This document shows, piece after piece, positions 1-8,500 of a DNA stretch of 14,756 nt (its first letter is position 1; each line of letters starts with the position of its first letter). This DNA comes from an uncultured Prevotellaceae bacterium (GTDB lineage: Bacteria > Bacteroidota > Bacteroidia > Bacteroidales > Bacteroidaceae), in the NCBI GenBank assembly GCA_946415695.1, contig CAMKTM010000035.1:1-14756 (forward strand), read 5' to 3'. The position numbers were made by a program, and so were the translations under genes. The notes under the pieces were generated by a model. That model had not been told where the DNA came from, did no database searches, and was given only the letters and a program-made list of their open reading frames with translations.

Positions 1-307
1 CTTTTTCCTCTCCCTTTAAGGGAGAGTTAGAGAGGGTCTCCATCTCCATCTTGCCGGCAAAGGTCTGGATGTCGAGCGTGAAAGGCTGCAAGGTCACTTC
101 GTCCACGCCGGCCTTCCTGTATTCCTTCTCGAGGAGCTTGCCCGCCTTGTTGGCACCGCCCTTGGCATAGCCGCGACCTTGATACTTCGCGCTGGCCAGT
201 TCTTTCACAACTCGCTTGTAGTGCGCCAAGTCCTGTGCAACTAAAAGGTGAAATGGAGAAAAGATGATAAGGCAAATAACAAGTAATGGGATTCTACGTT
301 TCTTCAT
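1..307 (-). CDS. Secreted M28-family metallopeptidase, N-terminal fragment (runs off window)
   Basis: The reading frame starts at an ATG at 307-305 and stays open to the left edge (102 codons seen). It begins with a clear signal peptide: a KKRR charged start, a hydrophobic stretch over residues 7-23, and probable cleavage after LLVA before QDL. The mature start, with KELASAKYQGRGYAKGGANK and then a Lys/Glu-rich helix and AGVDEV, resembles the prodomain-like N-terminus of Bacteroidales M28 zinc aminopeptidases, which trim peptides in the periplasm or outside the cell. The zinc ligands lie beyond the window, so the family call rests on N-terminal resemblance only. The frame follows the cation-exporter gene by 20 nt on the same strand, so the two are probably co-transcribed. 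The last visible codons (about residues 90-102, LSNSPLKGEEK) come from a dispersed palindromic repeat that has entered the gene in frame. A longer frame on the same strand at 27-275 is a shadow without a signal peptide. Confidence 0.72.
   Translation of the reverse strand, partial: MKKRRIPLLVICLIIFSPFHLLVAQDLAHYKRVVKELASAKYQGRGYAKGGANKAGKLLEKEYRKAGVDEVTLQPFTLDIQTFAGKMEMETLSNSPLKGEEK
7..36 (-). repeat. In-frame CT/GA-rich palindromic repeat (SPLKGE type)
   Basis: Positions 8-26 are a perfect palindrome (ctctccctt, one central base, aagggagag), followed by a second gagaggg block. Read on the minus strand it supplies the residues SNSPLKGEE of the peptidase frame without a stop. A related element lies at the other edge of the window (14596-14630). 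Confidence 0.7.
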
Positions 308-327
308 AATCTAATTTTTTTAATTTT

Positions 328-1224
328 TCAACTTTTTCCCTCGGGGAGCGGTTCCACGTGAACTACGACATGCGTCTCTTCGCCATAGTGTTTCTTCAGG
401 AGATCTTCCACTTCAGATGCCTTATCGTGGGCTTGACGCAGGGATATGTCGGCATCCATGAGTATGTGCAGCTCGATGGCATAGTGGCTTCCGATGCGAC
501 GTGTGCGCAGGTCGTGGGGCTCTTCCACGCCAGGGACGGATGCGGCCAGCCGGAGCATTTCCTGTTCCACCTCGTCGGGAAGCGACTGCTCCATCAGGTC
601 GCCAATGCCGCCTCGAAGTAAATCGACCGACATTTTGGCAATAAAGAGGCCAACGACGACAGAGGCCAAGGGGTCGAGCACCGTCCAGCGCAGCCCGAGG
701 AAGATTGCTCCGCCGATGCCGATGGCCGTACCAATGGACGAGAGCGCATCGCTGCGATGGTGCCAGGCATTGGCCTCTAAGGCCGGAGAGTTCAGCTTGC
801 GCGCCTTCTGCATCGTATAGTGAAACACGCCTTCCTTCAGCACTATAGACAGCAGAGCTGCTATGAGCGCAAGCATTCCAGGAGCTTCCAACAGTCCGCC
901 CTTCGTCCAAAAAACAATCTTCACAATGCCCTCATAAACAATTCCCGCAGCCACGACAAGCAACACCAAAGCAATGAAAGTCATTGCCAGCGTCTCGTAT
1001 TTCCCATGGCCGTAGTCATGCGATTTGTCCTTAGGCTTTCCGCTGATGTGCACGAAGGCAAGAACAATGATGTCCGTCACGAAATCACTGAGCGAATGAA
1101 CCGCATCGGCCAACATCGCAGAACTATGCCCCACAATGCCCGCAACAAACTTGAAAAGCAGGAGCAACACATTAACAGCCCCACCCCACAACGTGACTTT
1201 GTATATCTCACCGCGTCTGTCCAT
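328..1224 (-). CDS. Cation diffusion facilitator (CDF) family divalent-metal exporter, FieF-like
   Basis: A 298-residue inner-membrane protein of usual CDF length, exporting a divalent metal (Zn, Fe, Mn or similar) by proton exchange. Six hydrophobic segments fill residues 8-205. The transport-site residues are visible: D47 and D51 in TM2 (SDFVTD) and H155 and D159 in TM5 (HHRSD). This DxxxD/HxxxD pattern is the one found in FieF/YiiP-type members. The conserved loop HDYGHGKYE (69-77) follows TM2. The cytoplasmic C-terminal domain (210-298) carries several His/Asp residues (HYAIELHILMDAD, VVVHVEPLP) typical of the metal-binding dimerisation domain. I chose ATG 1224 because the longer frame needs a TTG at 1248 that sits inside the predicted -7 promoter box. 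It precedes the M28 peptidase gene by 20 nt and is divergent from the phosphatase gene. The exact metal cannot be told from sequence. Confidence 0.93.
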   Translation of the reverse strand: MDRRGEIYKVTLWGGAVNVLLLLFKFVAGIVGHSSAMLADAVHSLSDFVTDIIVLAFVHISGKPKDKSHDYGHGKYETLAMTFIALVLLVVAAGIVYEGIVKIVFWTKGGLLEAPGMLALIAALLSIVLKEGVFHYTMQKARKLNSPALEANAWHHRSDALSSIGTAIGIGGAIFLGLRWTVLDPLASVVVGLFIAKMSVDLLRGGIGDLMEQSLPDEVEQEMLRLAASVPGVEEPHDLRTRRIGSHYAIELHILMDADISLRQAHDKASEVEDLLKKHYGEETHVVVHVEPLPEGKS

Positions 1225-1245
1225 CAAAACTGTGCTTTGCAACTG

Positions 1246-1253
1246 CAAAGATA
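1246..1253 (-). promoter_or_regulatory. -7 promoter element (TATCTTTG) for the CDF-peptidase unit
   Basis: On the minus strand this reads TATCTTTG, matching the Bacteroidetes primary-sigma -7 consensus TAnnTTTG. It lies about 22 nt upstream of the chosen ATG at 1224, giving a short leader. No clean -33 TTTG is seen. It overlaps one arm of a perfect 7-2-7 inverted repeat at 1235-1250. Confidence 0.5.
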
Positions 1254-1349
1254 GCGATTCTTTTCCCTTATTTTCATATCTAATGAATGTTTTTTGCCAT
1301 ACTTGTATAAAAACAATGGAGCAGAATGCGTTTTCTCAAAAAAAAATAC

Positions 1350-1357
1350 TAACTTTG
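1350..1357 (+). promoter_or_regulatory. -7 promoter element (TAACTTTG) for the phosphatase operon
   Basis: TAACTTTG matches the Bacteroidetes -7 consensus TAnnTTTG, preceded by T-rich and A-rich tracts (1330-1347) where the loose -33 element would sit. It is about 46 nt upstream of the ATG at 1404. The 155-nt divergent region 1249-1403 holds this box and the opposite-strand box and nothing else that I can support. Confidence 0.55.
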
Positions 1358-1403
1358 CCAGAGCGATAAGGCTTTTTGCCCGCCAGCACCAACAGTTAGC
1401 GAC

Positions 1404-3650
1404 ATGAATGTAAAGAGAATCTTCCTACGACTCAGAAAATGGCATGGGCTGCTGCTTATCATCGCCGCGGTTCTGCTATTGGAACTGCTCTCTTTGGCAC
1501 AGTACTTCTTCACCCATAACTTGTTAGAGGAAGAGCTGGAAAAACACGCCGAACTGGAGCTGACGATGAAGGCCATGATTATGAAAAGGATTATCGAAGA
1601 CTCCGAGAACACCCTTAAAAGCCATATCATGGAGGTTAAGTACAACCTCGCCAATCCCGACTCGATGTTCAGCATCGTGGCACAGATTGCCAAGTATTCG
1701 CCACAAATGAAAGGATGCGGCATCGCTTTCAAGCCCGGATACTACAAGGACAAGGGAGAACTCTTCGAGCCATACGCCCTGAAAACAGACAGCGGCATCC
1801 AATGCCTCCAGATTGCAGGAAAGGACTTCGACTACACGAAAGACGGGTTCTACAAAGACATTCAGGAAAGGAAAGCCAACAGCTGGGTGGGGCCCTACCA
1901 GGACGCATTCCTGAAGGAAAGGCTCATCAGCTATGCCGTGCCCATCTATGAGTTCACGGGAGACACCATTGCAGTCTTTGGCATAGACATTGACGCCAAG
2001 AACCTGGGCGACACATTGAACTACCGCCACATCTATCCCTCGTCCTTTGACTTCCTGCTCTCGGAAGAAGGGGAACTGATTACCGACTACACTCCTACAA
2101 GCATAGAGGGCAACATAGATGTTTATGTCCGCCTTATCAACGACAGCACGGTGACTCGCGTAAAGAGCTACAGCGGCAGGACCAACATGATTGACTTCGA
2201 CATCAACGGGAAAGACGGCTCCATCTTTTATTCCCACATGAAAGGGAAACCGCATTGGCTGATTGCCGTGGTATGCTACGACGACGAAGTCTATGGTTCT
2301 CTCCTGAGGCTGCGGTTCCGCCTCCTGCTGCTCTCGCTCGCAGCTTTTGGCATCTTGATGTTCATGGTTCTGCGCTTTGCAAAAGGAGCGAAAGAACTAA
2401 ACATGAAAACTCTTGAGCAGGAACGCACCAACGGCGAACTAAGGATTGCCAACAACATACAACAGACGCTTCTGCCCGCAAATGAGCCGTCATTGAAAAA
2501 CGTCGGCGATGTTTGCGTGGAAGGCAGGCTCATTCCGGCAAAAGCGGTGGGCGGCGACCTCTACAACGCCTTCGTCCGCGACGAGAAACTGTTCTTCTGC
2601 ATTGGCGACGTCAGCGGCAAAGGCATTCCCTCGGCACTCATCATGGCCATCATGCAGGCCCTCTTCCGCAACATTGCCTCCCGAGAGGACAACCCTGCAC
2701 AAATCATGAAGCGCCTCAACGAAACAGCTTGCCGAAACAACGAGGCCAACATCTTCTCCACGTTGTTCATCGGCGTCCTCGACTTGCCGACAGGGCATCT
2801 TCGCTACTGCAACGCAGGGCATGAGCTGCCGATTCTCATTGACCATTCACCTTTGACCATTGACCATTCACCTTTGAACATTGACCATTCGCCATTGGCC
2901 ATTGACCATTCAATTTCGATGATTGAGGCAAAGCCCAACCTCCCTGTCGGTCTCTTCGAAGACTTTGATTTCGAGATGCAGTCGATGACCATGCAGCCGG
3001 GCTCCGTCCTCTTCCTTTATACCGACGGGCTGACAGAGGCGCGAAACATTCAGAACAAGCTCTTCGGAAGGGAGAATGTCCTGAAGATGATTGCGTCATG
3101 CCGCTCGACCGAGCCAAAGCAACTGGTGGAAGCGGCAATCGGCAAATGGCATCAGTTCATAGGGCAAACCGAGCAAAGCGATGACCTGACGCTCCTGGCG
3201 CTCAGCTACACTCCGTCGCAGGAACAAGATGTGCTGGAAGAAAGTCTGACCTTAAAGAACGACGTGAAAGAAGTAGAGGCGTTGGGAGCCTACGTGAAGC
3301 AAGTCTGCGGGCATCTGAGCATCGACAGGTCTCTGACCAACAAGCTGCGCCTTGCCGTAGAGGAGGCCGTGGTCAACGTCATGGAATATGCTTATCCGAA
3401 AGGCACAACGGGGTACGTGAACGTGAAAGCCACGTCAGACGGCCGTCGCCTGAAGTTCATTATCACAGACTCCGGCATCTCTTTCAACCCGACAGAAGTC
3501 ACTGCTGCCAACACGTCTCTCTCGGCAGAAGAGCGCCCCATTGGCGGGCTCGGCATTCTGCTTGTGCGAGAGCTGATGGACTCCATCAACTACGAACGCA
3601 CAGACGGAAAGAATGTTCTGACACTAAGTAAAACCATTCTTAATCCTTAA
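1404..3650 (+). CDS. Membrane sensor with Cache-like domain, SpoIIE/PP2C phosphatase and RsbW-like ATPase domain in one protein
   Basis: A 748-residue partner-switching regulator. TM1 (about 15-36) and TM2 (about 301-324) flank an extracytoplasmic sensor of the PDC/Cache type (about 40-290; SWVGPYQDAF, ISYAVPIY, VFGIDID). A short linker leads to a PP2C/SpoIIE phosphatase (345-602) with metal-binding Asp residues in VGGDLY (D385), GDVSGKG (D402), YTDG (D541) and SDDLTL (D593, D594). The C-terminus (610-748) is a GHKL ATPase of the RsbW/SpoIIAB type: N-box EEAVVNVMEYAY (653-664), DSG (689-691) and GGLG (714-717). Family knowledge says the phosphatase dephosphorylates a STAS protein while the ATPase domain phosphorylates it or binds a sigma factor; here both opposing activities are in one chain, usually separate genes. 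The STAS partner follows after 11 nt. Oddity: residues 478-506 are a tandem IDHSPL repeat from an inserted DNA repeat, just after the conserved NAGHELP. The signal sensed is unknown. Confidence 0.92.
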   Translation: MNVKRIFLRLRKWHGLLLIIAAVLLLELLSLAQYFFTHNLLEEELEKHAELELTMKAMIMKRIIEDSENTLKSHIMEVKYNLANPDSMFSIVAQIAKYSPQMKGCGIAFKPGYYKDKGELFEPYALKTDSGIQCLQIAGKDFDYTKDGFYKDIQERKANSWVGPYQDAFLKERLISYAVPIYEFTGDTIAVFGIDIDAKNLGDTLNYRHIYPSSFDFLLSEEGELITDYTPTSIEGNIDVYVRLINDSTVTRVKSYSGRTNMIDFDINGKDGSIFYSHMKGKPHWLIAVVCYDDEVYGSLLRLRFRLLLLSLAAFGILMFMVLRFAKGAKELNMKTLEQERTNGELRIANNIQQTLLPANEPSLKNVGDVCVEGRLIPAKAVGGDLYNAFVRDEKLFFCIGDVSGKGIPSALIMAIMQALFRNIASREDNPAQIMKRLNETACRNNEANIFSTLFIGVLDLPTGHLRYCNAGHELPILIDHSPLTIDHSPLNIDHSPLAIDHSISMIEAKPNLPVGLFEDFDFEMQSMTMQPGSVLFLYTDGLTEARNIQNKLFGRENVLKMIASCRSTEPKQLVEAAIGKWHQFIGQTEQSDDLTLLALSYTPSQEQDVLEESLTLKNDVKEVEALGAYVKQVCGHLSIDRSLTNKLRLAVEEAVVNVMEYAYPKGTTGYVNVKATSDGRRLKFIITDSGISFNPTEVTAANTSLSAEERPIGGLGILLVRELMDSINYERTDGKNVLTLSKTILNP
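2837..2920 (+). repeat. Four tandem 21-bp units inserted in frame in the phosphatase domain
   Basis: Units start at 2837, 2858, 2879 and 2900, each opening with cattgaccattc; units 1 and 2 differ by one base, unit 3 by several, and unit 4 keeps only the first half. They encode repeated IDHSPL heptads (residues 478-506). In SpoIIE-type PP2C domains this position, between the NAGH strand and the LPVGL segment, is normally a short turn. The other strand reads as GEWSM repeats. Confidence 0.85.
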
Positions 3651-3661
3651 TATATTTGGCA

Positions 3662-3964
3662 ATGAAAACAAACATTGAGAAACAGGCGGACAAGTATCTT
3701 GTCACCCTGGAAGGAGAGCTCGACACGGCTGCGGCCACTGAAGTGGAGAAAACGCTACAGCCCCTTTACAGCACAAACGGACTTGATGTCATCATCGACT
3801 GTGCCGGATTGGAATACATCGCATCAAGCGGCCTTCGCATCCTGATAAGCCTTTTGAAGGGAGCCAAGGCAGGAGGCAGCAAGGTCGTGCTGAAAAACAT
3901 GAACGACGACATCAAGAGCGTCTTCAAACTGACTGGGTTCATCAACATTTTCGAGGTGGAATAA
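3662..3964 (+). CDS. STAS-domain anti-anti-sigma factor (SpoIIAA/RsbV-like)
   Basis: A 100-residue single STAS domain, the usual length of SpoIIAA/RsbV proteins. The core DVIIDCAGLEYIASSGLRIL (residues 42-61) holds the conserved loop with the phosphorylatable serine (Ser55 or Ser56) ahead of a Gly-Leu-Arg helix; the C-terminal FKLTGFINIFEVE is typical of the last strand. It is expected to be phosphorylated by the ATPase domain and dephosphorylated by the PP2C domain of the upstream protein, switching its binding partner. ATG 3662 is preferred over the in-frame TTG at 3656, which adds only two residues. It sits 11 nt after the phosphatase gene and 11 nt before the porin gene, so it is in the same transcription unit. 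No sigma factor or other output protein is encoded in the window. Confidence 0.93.
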   Translation: MKTNIEKQADKYLVTLEGELDTAAATEVEKTLQPLYSTNGLDVIIDCAGLEYIASSGLRILISLLKGAKAGGSKVVLKNMNDDIKSVFKLTGFINIFEVE

Positions 3965-3975
3965 AGGTTACTGCT

Positions 3976-5313
3976 ATGGGAAAGAGATTGTTTCCCGTCT
4001 TGACATTACTTTTGACAGGTGTCTTGACTGTTTTTGCCCAGGAAGAAGTCCGTCCTGAGCCGAAAAAGCACAAAGAGACGAAGAACCAGTTCGACATGAG
4101 CCTGAACATGCTCGGCCGCGGCGAGATGCGCTTCGGAGGGTTTACGGAAGACGCATCAGAGAACCGTGCCCAGTTCCTCATGGAAAGGACTCGTCTGGCC
4201 TTGGGCTACAAGCGCCAGTACATTGAAGTGAGGGTGACAGCCCAGCACAGCGGAATCTGGGGGGAGAAGAGCAAGGGAAGCTTCAACCTCCACGAGGCCT
4301 GGGCAAAGCTCTACACGAAGTTCGGCCTGTTCGCACAGTTGGGCCGCCAGGTGCTGTCGTATGACGACGAACGCATCATCGGTGCCAACGACTGGGCCAT
4401 GGCGGCCAATTCCCACGATGTGGTGAAGCTTGGCTACGAGGGTCACGGGCACAAGGTCCATGCCATTCTTGGCTTCAATCAGAACGTGGAGAATGTCAGC
4501 GGTGGCAGTTTTTATTCTGGCGGTTCACAACCTTATAAAATCATGCACACCCTTTGGTATCACTACGATGTCCCCAAGTTTCCGCTTGGCGCCTCCATCC
4601 TGTTTATGAACATCGGCTTGCAGGGCGGAAAGGAAGGCGGCACCGGCTCCTTCGAGCCTCGCAACAGATACCAGCAACTGCTGGGTGGATTCCTTTCCTT
4701 CAACCCCAAGAATCTGTCGGTCGAGGCCGCGTATTACCATCAATTCGGCAGAAACGAATACAACATTAAGATAGATGCCTGGATGGCAAGCTTCAAGGCC
4801 CAATATCAATTCTCGAGGTATGTAGGAGCCGTGACGGGATACGACTACCTGAGTGGCGACGACTACAACTACGTGCGCCCAAAGGGCATGATCGGTATGC
4901 CGCGTCACGAAGTAATCAAGTACTTCAATCCTGTCTATGGTTCTCACCACAAGTTCTACGGCATGATGGATTTCTTCTACGTGCAAGCCTTCTCCGACTC
5001 CTTCTCCCCCGGCCTGCAGAACCTTTATGCAGGAGCGACCTACAGTCCCATCCGGGGATTGAACCTGAAGGCCACCTACCATTATCTGGCTGTTGCCACG
5101 CATTTGGACAAAAGCCGCAAGACCCTGGGACATGCCATCGACATCGAGGCTTCGTACCAAATCCTGAAAGACGCGAAATTCGCCCTTGGCTTCTCCTACA
5201 TGAAAGGCACGGAGACGATGGAGAAACTGAAGCGCACGGAAGACAACAGCAACCTGAAGTGGGCTTGGTTCTCGCTCATCGTGTCACCACACATCATATC
5301 GACAAGATGGTAA
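3976..5313 (+). CDS. Outer-membrane beta-barrel porin, alginate-export-like family
   Basis: A 445-residue protein with a Sec signal peptide (MGKRLFPVLTLLLTGVLTVFA, cut before QEE). The mature part alternates aromatic and polar residues as expected of a large outer-membrane barrel: RTRLALGYKRQYIEVRVTAQ, AWAKLYTKFGLFAQLGRQ, FALGFSYMKG. The pattern of an early GEMRFGGF strand, the loop with LGRQVLSYDDERIIGANDW, and the length match the alginate_export-type porins that are frequent in Bacteroidales and often have nothing to do with alginate. It likely lets small solutes or an acidic oligosaccharide through the outer membrane; the substrate cannot be read from sequence. It lies 11 nt after the STAS gene, so it may be controlled with, or be an output of, the partner-switching proteins. 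It is followed by the first 22-bp repeat array. Confidence 0.78.
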   Translation: MGKRLFPVLTLLLTGVLTVFAQEEVRPEPKKHKETKNQFDMSLNMLGRGEMRFGGFTEDASENRAQFLMERTRLALGYKRQYIEVRVTAQHSGIWGEKSKGSFNLHEAWAKLYTKFGLFAQLGRQVLSYDDERIIGANDWAMAANSHDVVKLGYEGHGHKVHAILGFNQNVENVSGGSFYSGGSQPYKIMHTLWYHYDVPKFPLGASILFMNIGLQGGKEGGTGSFEPRNRYQQLLGGFLSFNPKNLSVEAAYYHQFGRNEYNIKIDAWMASFKAQYQFSRYVGAVTGYDYLSGDDYNYVRPKGMIGMPRHEVIKYFNPVYGSHHKFYGMMDFFYVQAFSDSFSPGLQNLYAGATYSPIRGLNLKATYHYLAVATHLDKSRKTLGHAIDIEASYQILKDAKFALGFSYMKGTETMEKLKRTEDNSNLKWAWFSLIVSPHIISTRW

Positions 5314-5333
5314 AACGCCCGACGTCAAGATTT

Positions 5334-5421
5334 CAATAAGAGCGTGGCCTTATTTCAATAAGAGCGTGCCTCGTTGGCAATAAGAGCGTGCCTCGTTGGA
5401 GATAAGAGCGTGCCTCGTTTT
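5334..5421 (+). repeat. Left 22-bp tandem array (four units)
   Basis: Units occupy 5334-5355, 5356-5377, 5378-5399 and 5400-5421. Each contains aataagagcgtg (the fourth gataagagcgtg); unit 1 continues gccttattt, units 2 and 3 cctcgttgg, unit 4 cctcgtttt. There are no unique spacers, so it is not CRISPR. The array starts 21 nt after the porin stop codon. A reverse-complement array with mirrored unit order lies at 14384-14471. Confidence 0.9.
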
Positions 5422-5492
5422 CTGATGACCTGCGATGCGTTTGGAAAAAAGAAACGATTCCTCGTCGATTTCTCACGATAAATCGCAAATCA

Positions 5493-5541
5493 TCAAATCG
5501 TAAATAAACAGTAAATAATAATTCGTCAAATCGTAAATAAA
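5493..5541 (+). repeat. AT-rich direct repeat immediately upstream of the NRPS start
   Basis: The 16-mer tcaaatcgtaaataaa occurs at 5493-5508 and again at 5526-5541, ending one base before the ATG at 5543, with a 33-bp period. The stretch 5475-5541 is strikingly AT-rich against the GC-rich genes. It likely forms an unstructured leader or regulator-binding site. I see no convincing TAnnTTTG box in 5422-5542, so the NRPS promoter is unplaced. Confidence 0.6.
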
Positions 5542-5542
5542 G

Positions 5543-8500
5543 ATGGTTTCTCTAAGTAAAACACAGTATGGCATCTATGCGGAATGCATCGGCCATAAAG
5601 GCGAGGTTTACTACAATATCCCTCATCTCTACACCCTCGACAAGAGTCTGGACACCGACCGGCTCTGCAAGGCCGTCGAGACGGCAGTAAAAGCACACCC
5701 GACACTCTTCACCCGCATCGTGCTCGCCGACGACGGGGAACCGATGCAGACAATCGCCGAGGACAACACCTTCTCTCTTTCCGTTGAGGACATCGAGGAC
5801 ATCGAGGCAGAGAAGGCTTCGCTCGTCATGCCCTATGACATCTTTGGCGACCGGCTCTTCCGCATCCGTCTGTTGCGTTGCCAGCGCAACCTTTACCTCT
5901 ACATCGACTACCATCACATCATCTCCGACGGCACGTCGATGCACATCATGCTCGCCGACATAGACAAGGCTTATCACGGGCTGCCGCTCGACAAAGAGGA
6001 ACTGACCCTGGCTGAAGTGGCAGCAGCGGAAAAAGGCCGGCAACAAACGGAAGCCTTCGCAGAGGCAAAGGCATGGTACGCCAAGAACTTCGACTGCGGA
6101 GACGTCTTTACGCAGCTGATACCAGACCTCGAAAAGGAAGAATTCACGGAAGACAGCCTGCTCCACATATTGGACACCGGCATCGACCGCATAGAGCTCT
6201 TCTGCAAGGAGCACGGCATCTTCAAGAGCACCTTCATGACGTCGGCATATTCCCTGCTGCTCGCGAAGTTCAACAACGAGCAGGAGTCGCTCTTCACCAC
6301 CGTCTATAACGGCCGTCAGGACAAACGGCTGCTGCACACCGTCGGCATGTTCGTCAAGACTGTGCCCGTCTATGCCAAGTTCGACAGCCAGACCACCGTA
6401 CTCGACTTCCTCAGAGCAGGACAGGAACAGATGAGCGGATGCCGACAGCACGAAGCCTATTCCTTCATCGACCTCATGGAGGACATCAAGCCGCAGAGCA
6501 ACTCGATGTTCGCCTGGCACGCCTCGCTCTTTGCCGACGACACGATGGGCGACAAGCCGATGCAAGCCGAATGCCTCGGCTACGGAATGCTCGACGCAGC
6601 GATCTACCTGAAAGCCTTCCTGCGCGACGGCAAAGTCAATGTGAAGGCTGAATACCATTCCAACGAGTATTCAAAGGAACTCATCGCACAGTTCCTGCAG
6701 AGCTACGAAGCCGTCGTGGAAGGTTTGCTCACCAAAGACTATCTGCGCGACATCGACATTGCACAACCTTCGCAAGTGGAAAAGCTCGACAGCTTCAACC
6801 AGACCGATGTGGCGTACGACGACTCGCAGACCATCGTCTCGCTCTTCGCAAGGCAAGCAAAGCAAACGCCGGACAACATCGCCGTCGTCTTTAAGGACAG
6901 GCAATACTCATACAAAGAGGTGGACGAAATAAGCGACCGCATCGCTGGCTTCATCGCCTCGAAGGGCTTGAAGGCGGAGGATGTCGTGTCGGTGCTTATC
7001 CCACGATGCGAATGGATGGCCATAGCTTCCCTCGGCATACTGAAGGCCGGCTGTGCCTACCAGCCGCTCGACCCAAGCTATCCCAAGGAACGCCTGAACT
7101 TCATGATGCACGACGCCGAAGCCCGGCTCCTCATTGCCGACGAAGAGCTGCGCCCCATCGTGGACGAATACCAGGGCGAAGTCCTGCTCACCAAAGACCT
7201 CGCCGCCCTCGTCCCGTCTGTTGCGTTGCCAACGCAACAAACAGGACCAGAGCCCTCCTCCCTCTTCATTCTCCTCTACACCTCCGGCTCCACCGGCGTG
7301 CCGAAAGGCTGCCAACTGACGCACGGCAACCTCGTTGCATTCTGCCATTGGTACCAGCGCTTCTACGACCTGCGGCCAGAGCATTGCGTCGCAGCCTACG
7401 CAAGCTATGGCTTCGACGCCTGCATGATGGACCTCTACCCCGCCCTGACCTGCGGCGCAACCGTCCACATCATTCCCGAAGAGATACGCCTCGACCTGAT
7501 GGCCCTCAACAACTACTTCGAGCAGAACCACATCACACACTCCTTCATGACAACGCAGGTGGGCTATCAGTTCTCCACAAGCATCGAAAACCATTCCCTG
7601 AAGTTCCTCTCGACCGGAGGCGAGAAGCTCGCTTCGCTCGTTCCGCCAAAAGGCTATATATTATATAATGTATATGGGCCGACGGAATGCACCATCTTCA
7701 CAACAACATTCCGCGTTGACAAGAAGCTGAAGGAGATACCCATCGGCAAACCGCTCGACAACATGCGCCTCTACATCGTTGACCCGCAGGGACATCGCCT
7801 GCCCATAGGCGCAGCAGGCGAGCTGTGGGTGGCAGGCCCGCAGGTGAGCCGCGGCTACCTGAACCGCCCAGAGAAGACGGCAGAGACGTACATCAGCAAC
7901 CCCTTCACGACGGAAGAGAAGTACTGCCGCGTCTATCGCACTGGCGACATCGTCCGCTTCCTGCCCGACGGCAACATTCAGTTCGTCGGCCGTCGCGACG
8001 GACAGGTGAAGATACGTGGCTTCCGCATCGAGCTGAAGGAAGTGGAAGCCATCATCCGCGAATTCCCCGGCATCAAAGACGCAACGGTGCAAGCCTTCGA
8101 CGCGGAAGGCACAGGCGGCGGCAAGTTCATCGCAGCCTACATCGTCAGCGACCAGCAGATCGACATCGAAGCCTTGAACAATTTCATCCTCGACGAGAAA
8201 CCGCCCTACATGGTGCCGGCCGTCACAATGCAGATTGACGCCATCCCCTTGAACCAGAACCAAAAGGTCAACAAGCGCGCCCTGCCAAAGCCCGTCCAGT
8301 CTGTTGCGATGCCATCGCAACAAGCAGAACAGGCTCCGCTCAACGTGCTCGAACAGGAACTGCACGACATGATTGCCGGCATCGTGAACAACGAAGACTT
8401 CGGCATCACGACAGTACTTGGCTACATCGGCCTGACATCCATCAGTGCCATCAAACTTGCGGTGCTCATCAACAAACGCTACGACGTTGCCATCGATGCA

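Noticed and set aside
27..275. 82-residue minus-strand frame at the left edge
   Set aside because: The overlapping frame starting at 307 has a signal peptide and peptidase-like sequence, so this one is an out-of-frame shadow.
1225..1248. TTG start at 1248 for the CDF gene
   Set aside because: It overlaps the likely -7 box TATCTTTG, and ATG 1224 gives the normal N-terminus of the family.
3656..3661. TTG start at 3656 for the STAS gene
   Set aside because: ATG 3662 lies two codons downstream and gives the standard STAS length; nothing favours the TTG.
5334..5421. Possible CRISPR array
   Set aside because: Units are contiguous 22-mers without unique spacers, and no cas gene is near.
7650..7680. 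AT-rich stretch as an internal promoter in the NRPS gene
   Set aside because: It has no TAnnTTTG box with a spaced TTTG upstream and lies on a conserved adenylation motif.
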